From positions 23,372,344 to 23,436,343 of the forward strand of contig CM055730.1 in NCBI GenBank assembly GCA_029465975.1: a stretch of 64,000 nucleotides of DNA, in the 5' to 3' direction. This document shows positions 12,101 through 24,100 of the stretch, piece after piece. A program made the translations under genes and the position numbers. The notes beneath the pieces were generated by a model. The model was not told where the DNA came from and did not search any database. It saw only the letters and a list, made by a program, of their open reading frames with translations. The DNA is from Dallia pectoralis (Eukaryota > Chordata > Actinopteri > Esociformes > Umbridae). Every line of letters starts with the position of its first letter. The stretch's first letter is position 1.

Positions 12101-15100
12101 TTTGGGGTACGCAGTAAAGGTTTAGTGCGTTACAGTCCGGAAGTCGCAGGCATGTAGATAGATTGGCACAAGTAGTTAAGCAGTTTCGAGATATTAATTG
12201 GTTAGTGCACATCTCTTTTGTTTTTAAAAGCTAGTTCTCCGTTGTGTGGTATTGGCAGCTAATATCTTATAATGTAGCCTGGGATTAAGTTGACCAACAT
12301 TCATTCCATAATATAGAAATCATACATTACACATCACTTTATTACGTTGTTCCCTGTAATTTTTGTTAATTCTGATGTTTTTACGTTGGTCATCATCATA
12401 TTAAGAGCAGTATTAATTACTATTAATAACTCGAATTGAATAAGGATATTAGGTCCAATGAAAAATACAGTAAATTGTTGTTCTGCATTTCATTGCCTAT
12501 TCAAACTTTATATTTTCGCTGCTCCAGCTTTTTTCATTTTTTTGTTGTGTCCTCACTAATATTAAATTACTGGAAGTTGTAATTTAACAAAGTCATTTGT
12601 GACTTGATGCGATATGCATCAAGTTTTTTTCTCCCCCTCATCAACTTTTGATGGAAGTTGTCTTTAGAAATGTGTTGCGTTTCTTTCAATGTCTGTGAAT
12701 TTGTGACCATTGTAACCTAATCTGTTAATTCTGTTGTCCTGCATGCTCGCCAGTGGATTATCAAGGTGGGAATGGCTATATAATTTCACTCTGCTCTTCT
12801 GTAAATAGTCAATCAGTTCTTGCCAGTAATGCCCTAGGTTTCCAGTGTAAGACTAAGAAGTCCTTATCTGCTGCCAAAGCCTGCATACCCCAAATCCTTC
12901 CGTCAAAGTTCAAACCTAAGCGAGCATCCCCTAGTGGAGACAGCCAAGAAAGGAGAACTGTGTCTTCTAGCTGCCCCAAGGCACATAGCTGTGAAGACAT
13001 TTACCGAGGTGGAGCGGGGGCCAGAGACTCAATCACTGACTCTGAAACAGATTTTAACAATGGAAGTCCTGCTCCTAGAAGGAGCACACCAGAGTTTTCC
13101 AGCCTCTATCGGAACATGCATAGCATTCAAAGGCCAGCCTGCTCAGTGGGCTCCAGCCCTTGTGGGAGTGTTCGTAGCCTGACCTCCTTGTTCGAGAAGG
13201 CGGTCGTCGACGACCCTGACGCAGAGGCTAGTGGCAATGCTCCGGGTCGGGACGCGGTGTCTTCACGGGTGTCAGAGTTTGAACTAATCATCCAGCGCTC
13301 CAGCCCGCCTTCCAAGCGCTCCTCCTCGATGCCGACGCTTCCAAGCGGACCCAGTCCAAGCCCCAGCCCCACCGATCGCTTCATGGCATCGGCTATCTCC
13401 GCTGAGTCGCTGCTGATCACTGATCCTGGATGGCCCAGGAAAACAGATGGCTGCCCATGGGAGAACATGGAGGGCACGGTGGCCCGGGGCAAGACCTCTA
13501 TGTCAAGCAGTGAGATTGTGGAGGAGGTGGCGTCCCAGGAGTACAGTGATACACAGAGAGCCAAATCACCCACTGGGACAGATGCAAAGGTCGTGCAACG
13601 TGGCTCTGCAGACATGCCTCTAGGACATTTAGGAGAAGCCCCTGTACCTTGTACCTCCAATAAACCCCCAGATGTTCCTATCAGCGGAACCTTGAACAGT
13701 CAGCCTGAACCTGACACCCCCTACCCACCTGCACACAACCAACACCAACATCTCCTGCACAACCACAACCAGCCCCACCTTAAACCCAGCACCAAGTGCA
13801 AAGGCTCCTGCCCCGCCTCCTACACCCGCTTCACAACAATCCTGCGCCACGAGAGGCAGCAGCAGCAGGCCACTGCTCAGCAGGAAAACCTGTCCACTCA
13901 GGAGAAGATAAAGAACTCTTCCCCCCTCGCCATAAACACCTTCCTCATGGGCCCGGCGCCGTTCAGGGTGAGGAGGTCTCACCAGGCCAAAAAGACACTC
14001 TCAGCCACGAAGGTGTTGGCAGGTCAAAGATCACAGACCTACAAGGCAAGGCCCCTTATCCCTCAGCGTCTCTCTTCCTTCGAGGCGCTGGAGAGGCTCT
14101 GCAACGGTCAGGGGGCTCCGTCCGACGGCGACACCTGCCTGACTAATGTGGGAGGCTTGGACGCAAATGGGAATCATCTGCGGCCGCTGGCAGCTCACCG
14201 CAGAGGTGGCTATCTCCTTCGTCTGTTTTCACCTGAGTGTCACTCATGCCTCCTCCCTCTCCTACACGCCTGTGACAATCTCTATAGACGCTCATATTCG
14301 TTTTATTTTTTCCCTCAAGCTTTTCTTCTTCACATCGTGTCTGTATTTTTCACAACGTGACGCTACCACCCTCCATCTTTTAGTCAGACAAAATGACGCC
14401 ATTTGCGTTTGTATGCTGTTTTGGGGGACATTTCTGTCTTTTTCATTTCATTGTTTTCCCCCAGAAAATGCATCAGTGACTCTTGATGATTCCGATTCGT
14501 TTTTGGTAATATCTTGGTTCCGTCACAATTCTTATGGACTAACCCTTAAATAGCTAGCTTAAATACATAGAAATGGCTTACGTAAGCATCACATGAAAGC
14601 TCTGATAATTGTTTTAAATCGGATTCCTTTTAATATATATGTAACTTCATATAAAGTTGGTCTAGCCAGCCTAGTATACTTTTTGGCTATTGATGCAGCA
14701 GCACATAATGCATGCACCGTACAGTAATCTGTTACCATGTCTTTTCCTAAGCTTTTGTGCGTTTTATTACTCAGCTCCGGCGTAAACATGATGTGCTGTG
14801 TCAGGGGTCTGTTTTCACCATTCATCTCCCATGCTATCATTCAGACAAGACAATATTTTCTGCATTAAAGAGACAATGTGCTGGTATTGACATTTCCCGC
14901 TTCTATTCTATGTGAGAATAAATAGATTTCTGTCTCAAAGGTTGGGGGTTTTCGAATGGTGCTTTTTTAGGAATGGTGAAATGTCGATTGGGAAAGGCTG
15001 TTTAGGAGCCAGATCGTTAGAAGAGTTAGGCATGGCTGGGTTGAGACATTGAACTTGACAGCGTTGTAATTTAATTACTCATTGGTGATGGGTGGTACGC

Positions 15101-18100
15101 ATTTACATTGTGCATCAATCATAGTTCTATTATTTCTATCTGAATGTTTTGTACAGTGTTGTAATTCCTCTGACATAAACCTCTTTTTCTTCCTTGTTTT
15201 TCATAAACAACATGATGAGACATGTTGGGTCATGGCCTGTTACTGTGTGTATTGTTTCATGCCTGTTGGAATATGTTTTCATGTGTTTTGTTTTATAGTG
15301 CGTGTATTTTATCGTCATCCTCATTCGGAGCATGTTTAGTAAAGATAGTCACTAATTCCTGTTTTATTGTACAAAATATGTTTAAGAAATGTATGTTTTA
15401 TTGTGATAAATGAATTCTGTCAGTTACTTATGGTATTAAAATGAAGACATTCAGATCCGTAATATTAATGGACTCTGTTTTGGGAACATGTTGGATTATT
15501 TTTCGGGATTCATTTCTGGACATAACGAATGTATTTCTCACATTAGATTCCGACTCGTCCCAGGCTTTGATCCAAGGAGACCTCGGCGACGGCCAGGATG
15601 AGGTGGTCAGGAGACGCCATGGAGACAAAGAGGTAATGTCAAATGCAGAACCTTTAATGTCCTCACCGCAGTTCAGACATTACAATGGTAGTTGGTTCAC
15701 TTTAGATGATCAGGCTAGTATCAGTATGCAATCTGTTTTACCATGGGAACTGTTCTTAACCCAGTTTATTAACGGTTCCAATTGCTGTTATCCAAACTCT
15801 AGTTGGATTACACAGATCACTTTGCAAGCCAATATAATGTCAAATGCGTGCCAGTACAGCCTGTAAACCAGGAGTTTCCTAGTACCACAGTGGTTATAAC
15901 AAATAAAGTTTTCATGATGGTATTAATTTATTTAATTGTCATTAATCATCCAATTTTGAAGAGTTATAGGGCTAATAAAAAAAGTTTGAATCTGCAGTGC
16001 TGTGGGTGAAGACAACTACTTTACAATGTGAAGTCCTTACCCAGATTTACCTCTTTACCCTGTTAAGTAAAATGGTGCTCTCAGCCAATCAGCAACTAGC
16101 CATGTAGCTCACCCTTGAGCCACTGTGGGACTAGCTTCCTGGACTGAAGCATCACCACATGTGGTTTACAGCTGTACCCTGGCAAATGCAGGGGCATCTG
16201 CTGTGTCTTATTACATTTGGTTGCAGCTCCAACACCCTGTTGTGGGGATCATTCGTCTTCCTTAGATTACTCTTCCATGTTTACAATTAAGCTACAGTGA
16301 CATGACAGGCACCCACAGAAACATTTTAAGACCTTAAGAAAGAAACCTTAAGAAACAACGCCATTCAAAAAAGAATCTTTTTTTAATTCATTTTTTTTTA
16401 AGAAACAAGGTGCAACTTTAGCTGTGTGTTCAAGTGTTGTCTAGTGTCCCCAATAGAGTTAAAACAAGCGTTCATAAAAGGTTGAAGGCTAAAACCTTTT
16501 ATACATGTTCCTATGTCTGACCAACCCTACATCTCTACTCAGGCTTCTATCTAACACTGAAAAAGACAGTGTTGTTAAGACAAATCAAAAAAACTATACG
16601 ATTCTATTTAAAAGAAAAATCTAATGTAATTTTTTATTACAATCATTGATGAATGAGACTTAATTCCAGATTTATATAGTGGGTCCATTCTTTATTATGT
16701 AAACGGGTGAAAATGTCAACTGTCGCACATCATTATGTATCTAAAGTTCCTTGTAGCTTCTGGGGTCTATAGATGAAGTCTCACTTCATCTGTATCGGAG
16801 TGGATTGAACGGTGATGTAGGAACTCTTGTTCTGTAAAGCCTATCAGGTCCGTGGTCTGGCTACAGAGTTTCTCGTGGTACACTGCAAAATGTCAAATTC
16901 ATTACAGATTTATTCACTCCCATTTTGGGAATGTCTGTGATCTTCATTACTAATAAAGGCATTTATTAGCAAATAACTTTTACCACACAGAAAATTTTGG
17001 AAGAGCAGCGGCGCCTAAAGAGGGAACAGGAGGAGGCTGACACAGCATCAAGAAGACACACAGGAATCGTTCCCACCCATCATCAGTTCATTACTAACGA
17101 ACGTTTTGGTGACCTGCTCAACATCAACATCAATGATGCAGACAAGAGAAAATCCGGGTCAGAGGTATGCGTGTGCGTGTGTGCGTGTGTGTGTGTGTGA
17201 CCCAGTAGGGTTCCTGATTTCACTGATGCTTTTCTCAGCTGTGACTAGACTTCACAGGGTTGAAGAACACTCTCTACATTCTCTCAAATGTTACAGTAAG
17301 AAAGCATTAGCCCCCCCGACCGGGTTGGAAATATCCGGAAACATCCAGTTTTAAGGAAAACAGTATCTTCGACCAAACATCCTTTTCTCTCTAGAGATTG
17401 AGGCCTTTCCCTGGTATTTGTTTTCAAATTGTACTGAATCAAGTTGGAGCTTTAATAATTTTTTGGCATTGTACTGCTTTTCACATTCAAGATCTCTCCT
17501 GGCACTCACTAGGGACTACAGATGTATGTAAATAATTATTTGACCTAGGTTTCTGACTTGAAATTAAGCTATGGTTGCTTCGGTAGTAATGAAAGTAATT
17601 GTTGCTACTGTGTAACACAGGGTTGTTGTGGAGAAACTCATCTCCCTCGCGACTAAAAACATAGACTTTATTGAAAAATCCTAAAGCAGACTGGCGTCTG
17701 CAGAACATTCTTCCCTCTCATGTCGGCAGACACTTTATACAGGATTAGGTTATATAACATCGGCTGATAATGTCATATGCTAATTCCTTTTCACTACTAG
17801 CACTACTACTCCTCTAAGCTCGGCGTCACATGTGACCATTGTTTTTGTTTACGTTCCAAGCCATTGGTGGCCTATTCACCCAAAAGAATGTGACCAATTA
17901 ATCAGTACGGCTCTTTATTTACATTACATTTAGCTTCACATTCAGGTGCTAAATGTATTGCATCTGACTGTGTGGAAACATTTTACTTATCTTACCAGCA
18001 CAGTGTATGTCGTGGAATAACTAATTTCCCTCGCGGAAAAAAGTTTGTGGATTTAATGAAATAGACTTAATTAAAAAATCATAAAGCCGAGGTGTCTGCA

Positions 18101-21100
18101 GAACAACCTGAACTTCCCTGTCGGATACGCAGTATCGAGCTTCATATGATTTGCTGTCCATCCTATATGCTAATTCCTGTCTACTGATGGCTCACAATCA
18201 TCTTATCTTACATTCCAATTAATCTCCTCGATACTAAATTACCTCATAAGCCTTCTCTGCAAAATATCTGTGCCAAAAGTAATCTTATAGCCAAAACAAT
18301 ATGACCACTCAAAGGAATAAGTGGTCATATTGGTTTGCACAGCTTGTTACAACAACAGTAGTTTGCACTTGAGAGGGTTAGCACTTAGCACAGTATAGGT
18401 TAAAATAAAACTAAGTATTACATTATTATTAATAATGTAATAGTTTGCAGATTCTAATGCTAGGTAATTGCTTTTCTGCTTGGGTCAAATGGAGATAAAC
18501 CATCTCCACCACATCATATATAGTTTTTGTGAAATTGGTGTATCTGTTTGACTGCAGGCCACATTAGCTCTGTATGTAGCACCAGACAAAATCATTGTTT
18601 CACAATAGTTTCATTCCTGTCATTGGTGAAATACTCTCAGGAGATCAGTATGCAACCACAGCCAGATAAGCTAAAATGTAAGATTAAATTAGTTGAAATT
18701 GTTCCACTTTAAAAAGTTGGATAATTTTTACCAATTATTATTGTATGCCAATAGTAGAAATCAATACCATTACCATATAATGACACTGTTTATTATATTC
18801 TATAAGTGCATCAGGCATATATCTGTAAAAGCACCTATGGACAACAGTTGTTGTAAAAACGGCTTTATAAAATAAATGGGGTTTTGAGTAACCTCACAAC
18901 AGGGTCTGAAGACATAACAACCACCAGTACTAACTGCTAAAAAGTAGCCTTGGTTGGATTTGCATGGTTACCTTTAACGCAAATTCAACCAGAGCTGATA
19001 GCGTACGTTCTCCAAATGTCAGAAGGAATCTAGTAATGCATATTTTCTGATATTTTAACACTCTGGGTAGAGCATATCACTTACAAACAAAAGGATTCTG
19101 GGTTTGATTCCCAATAAGGACCAATATGAACAAATCTAAACATTGAATGACTGACTACTTCAAGTATCTCCATATGAACGGTGTTGTTGAATGACTCAGT
19201 GTTACAGCCTTTGCTTTATTTGTTTGCAGCGGACTCCAGCCCTGGCTCGATTTGACTTCCGAGCGGAGACTCTGAAGTGGGTAAAAATACGTACACACCA
19301 CGTACACACCACGTACACACCACGTACACACCACGTACACACCACGTACACACCACGTACACACCACGTACACACCACGTACACACCACGTACACACCAC
19401 GTACACACCACGTACACACCACGTACACACCACGTACACACCACGTACACACCACGTACACACCACGTACACACCACGTACACACCACGGTCACACCACG
19501 GTCACACCACGTACACACCACGGTCACACCACGGTCACACCACGGTCACACCACGTACACACCACGTACACACCACGTACACATCACGGTCACACCACCT
19601 ACACACCACGTACACACCACATGCACACACTATGAGTGTTATCAAGAGCATGCGCAAAAGGCTTTGAACTGTAGCTAAATATATGTCGCTTGGGTTTTAA
19701 ATCATTATTTAACTTATCAAATAGGCCTGTGAACCATTACTGTGCTTGTTGTTTTTAATGGTCGCTCATACTCAATTCACACATCTAAATAGTTTTCTGT
19801 GATTGATATGTAGTACTGGTAATATAACTGCCTTTGTCATATTGCTCATAAGCTGTGACAAAATTGACTTATGACATTATAATAGCTAACATGTGTTTGT
19901 TGTGGCCTTTTTTTAGGGAGTTGCCATTTCAAAAGGGAGACATAGTGTACATAATTCGGCAAGTGGATAACAATTGGTTTGAAGGGGAGCACCACGGCAG
20001 AGTTGGCATCTTCCCGAGAAGTTACGTTGAGGTACAATCATTTTCTGCATTTTGACCCTGAAATAACTGACCGTTAGCCAAGTACCGTGCAGACGGTCTG
20101 AAAAAATGTTTTTACGACACCTGTATGTTTGTCCGGGTTATGACACTACCCAGTTCTAAAGCTAAGCCATGTAAGAGCAACAGTCACTTCCCCAAAGGCC
20201 ATGTTCAGTATGAGGAAATCTGTTTTAAATAGTGTGAAACAGGGAATCGCTACCTTAAAAAAAAACTTAAAAAACACTTTGGTTTCTTGTTGCAAAATGT
20301 TTTACTCTCAGTGTGCCTTAATTAAATGGCACCGTTTGACACTAGTTCCACACATTAATATTGACTGCACAGCATTTTGGGATTCATATGTATGTTTCTC
20401 CAGCTTCTTCCGCCCACAGAGAAAGCCCAGCCAAAGAAGAGTGCCCCGGTGCAGGTGCTAGAGTACGGTGAGGCCATAGCACGTTTCAACTTCACAGGAG
20501 ACACTGTGGTGGAAATGTCATTTAGAAAGGTAAAAACAAATTGGTTGTTGTGCACCTTAAAAATGGCATATTATTTTTATTCATCACGGTTAACATGATA
20601 GCCCTGTGTCCGCAGGGAGAGAGAATCACCCTGATTCGCAGGGTTGATGAGAACTGGTATGAGGGCAAGGTCACAGGCACCAATCGCCAGGGTATCTTCC
20701 CAGTTACCTACATCGAGGTGCACAAACGACCCCGAGTCAAAAATGGATTAGATTATCCAGACGCCCCCATTGGCCAATCACCTCAACGCAGCCTCAACGC
20801 ATCGCCTCAGGTAATGGCAAACGCCTCTGACCTATCTCTTCTGTGAAGCTGTTTGTCCATATTTATAACCATCCCATAATCTCCAAATGTTTTCTTTCCA
20901 CTCAGTTATTTTGGTTGAATTTGGTGATATAATGAATATAAATATTTATTTCAGCTTTATTATTTGCGTTTGTTCATACTGTTTCATCTTTCCTTTCCAT
21001 TTCCTTTCCACCTCGATCTCCTCCTCTGTCTCTCTAATGTGGGATTCAAATGTTGGTCAATAAGCTGAACCGTATTGGTAACCGGCTTACCACATCCCCC

Positions 21101-24100
21101 ATGCCCTTACCCCGTTCCCCTCGCCGCTCCATCTCCCCCGAGGTCCAGTCCATCTCCTCTGAGTGGATCTCCTTGACCATTGGGGGGGCCAGCCCACCGT
21201 CGGCCCCGACCCCTCCTCTGCCCCCGCGCCCATCTGAGGCTTACCGCTGGGGCGAGTACCTGCCCCCTTCCATGTCCAACAGCCCGATGCCCTACGTCTA
21301 CAGCGGCCAGTACGCCACCTCCCCCAGGGCCTCCCCCCTGCCGCCATCCTACCCAACCCGCCCCGGCTCCGCCACTCCTTACCTCACATTCACCCCGCCC
21401 CAGGGGGAGGACTTCCTGCTCTCCCCTCCCTCTCCTCGGCTGTCCCGCAGCCTGAGCCCCTGCGGAGGGGCGGGCCTAGAGAGCTGGCTGACTGGGGCCA
21501 GCCCCTTGAGCGTCCTAGAGAGGGAGTTGACAGAGAGGGCAGGGAAGGAGGGAGACAGGGGCTGTGGCCGTGAAGCCCTGGGCAACTGGCAAAATAGCCC
21601 TGCAGAGGTACCTGGTTCACCGCATGGTGTGCTGTGTTGCATCCGCCAGACTCACCAGAGCTGGAGTCACCGCTGTGAGCCGCCATAATAGGATGTTGAC
21701 GTTTTTCTGTTTACAACTGTTGAATATAGAAAGCGAATGATCAGAATCAACAAGGAATTGAATTGACCCATTTCTGCAACATGAATTCACACATTGAAGG
21801 ATAAATACTAACAATAGGAACAATACGAGCAAGCTAAGAATATGGAGTTTAAATATAATGTCTGTCTGGTTAAAGTTCAGATGACCAGTAGAGATTACCG
21901 TCATTTTGTGGCTAGAGCAATATGAACAAGGCAAACAGGATAGACCATGCATAGCTGGAATATGCTAAATAGAATATGCAAAATGTGAATGAATGTGCCA
22001 ATTTGTGCAAATGTATAATGATATTTTGGAACCTTGAATAACGTAACTAACCTGGCAGTATACAAGGTGGCTAAACCAGTTTGAATGTAGGGACCAGGCT
22101 AAAGACAGTTTAGTGAGGAAATTCCTTAGGCTTACTGCCGTGGGGGAAATAGTGACTAACTGTAACTAACCTACCGTAACTAACTTTAACAAACTGTAAC
22201 TGTATGACTAACTGTAACACATGCTAAAGTTGGTTCACGTCCAGTGCAGTGCAACACTGCCTGCTTTTGAGTTCACATTGCAAGGTGGTACTTTGGTCTG
22301 CATGATTTTTTGGTGTGTGCTATACTAACGTACACACGTTTGAGTGTTACTTGAGGTTTCCTAAAGACGTTTGATCATCTCAGATGTTTGGAATGAACCT
22401 TGACCATGTGAACGTGCATGATTTGAAGTGATGAACTGTGTTGAAATATTCAGAGAATAGGCTGCAGTTCTTTGTCATAGAAGACTAAATTTTTTTATAC
22501 TGTTGTTATATGTATACAGTATATATTTCTCAGGGTAGGTCAGTTTAATCACTGCTATTAATAGATGGATAATAAAACATTTCATCATTTTGAATCGCCC
22601 TTTTATATAATAAAGCTATTTCTATCACAATTTCTAGATTTCACCCAGATTTATTTTGTAATGTTTTTAATGCAAAGCTTGATAAGGGATTAGCTATGTT
22701 TATGGATGTGAATGGCGTTTCAACTGTCAGCTGTGCTCACAGCATGCTGTTTGAAATGAATTGCTTCCTCTAGGCAGGAATTTGGTTCGCAACCCTTTGA
22801 GACTAATGTGTGTGCTCCTTCTACAGCTGATGAAGAATGAGAGCGACTATCATGGAAGGACCTCCAGAAGCCCTGTCATGTTGTTTGACATCCAGGACAA
22901 CAACGTGAACGCCAACTCGTTTGCGGTAAGCTGCTGATTCACATGTCATGGCCAATAATGGCATTTCTAAACGAGGAACCCGTTGTGTCTGGGACTCGTG
23001 TTTTGGGATTTATCATTAATGCTGAATGCCGAATAAACTCATCTAACTAATCCTAAACCTCATCACCCTTCAGAGTTTGTTGAGTTTCAGTAAAATAAAC
23101 GTGAATTGGATGAATGCCAGAGTGTTCTTGCGTGACCTTTGTGTCATCTTGCTAGTGAAAATGTGTTCTACTGTTATTTGCACTTTCAGTCGTGAACTAA
23201 TATTTCATTGTGTCTATGTACATTTCTCATGACTCTCACTTTAATATCTTACTCTTTCATGCCTCCCACCTCGACTGGACTCTGTCTCTTCCGCTGTTTC
23301 CTGGTTTTTAACGGACCCCTCCCCTATCTGCCTTGCTACTCACTGGACATCCTACCTTCCAACTTCCTGTACACCCTTTAACTCCCTGCCTTGTCCCCGT
23401 ACCCGACTCTTCTTTCCTGTACTTCTCGGCTGACTGGGAATTCTCTGCGTATTCCCGGAATACTTCTCTGACCTCTGCCCCGGTCGCCGTCACTAGGAGG
23501 CGGTGTGTAATGAGATCATAAATATAGCAGAGACCTCAGTGAGGTACTGCAGCACCCTCTCCCCGAACCCCCATGACTCTGTCCTCCACAGACTCCTGCC
23601 GCCCCTTCACCCCAGTAAAAAATCTCTCATCATTTCCCAGCAACCCCTGTCTCACAGCAGCAGCCCGGAACCAGGCCGTGTCAGCTGTGGAATGTGAGTA
23701 CATCTGCCTGGAATCTGTCTTCACGTGTAATCTGTGCTCTGCACACTTGGTTTAGTCTTGCTAGGTTGTACTCTGAACAAAGGCTTCAAGGCCCCACGTT
23801 CCTTAGGACACGTAACTGAGCTGAGGCGATTGGCTGGAAATTGGCCATGCAGTCCTTTTCAGTTGAAATCGTTTTGATTTTTTTTCGGGTGCCCTAATGA
23901 ACATGGCTCAGGTCCGGTACATACATGTCGTTTTTGATAATGTGTCTGTCAAGTCCCTTACGTGGGTTTGGTTTTCTGACTTCACGTTCTGTTATTCGGC
24001 AGTTTCCAGGCTTTGTACAGTTACGTGCCACAGAATGAAGACGAGCTAGAACTGCAGGAGGGAGATCTCGTCAGTGTCATGGAGAAGTGCGACGACGGTT

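Larger units (their letters stand above)
17165..19229 (+). other. sorbs1 intron with a diverged direct repeat and a SINE
   Basis: A GT microsatellite at about 17,168-17,199 follows the donor. Two related blocks of about 200 bp (17,600-17,800 and 17,998-18,195) and a tRNA-derived SINE (19,060-19,150) follow. No exon recognised. Confidence 0.6.

Noticed and set aside
14206..14360. Extension of the giant sorbs1 exon to the stop at 14,361
   Set aside because: The frame stays open, but the composition turns intron-like (F/L/C-rich) and a phase-1 donor at 14,205 joins exon 6 correctly.
19281..19286. Alternative donor gtaaaa after exon 8
   Set aside because: It would add four bases and break the SH3-1 frame into exon 9; gtgggt at 19,277 keeps KELPFQKGD.
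19155..19678. Reading frames rich in HHVHTTYTPR or WCVRGVYV on both strands
   Set aside because: Artefacts of the 11-bp tandem repeat, which has no stop codon in several frames.
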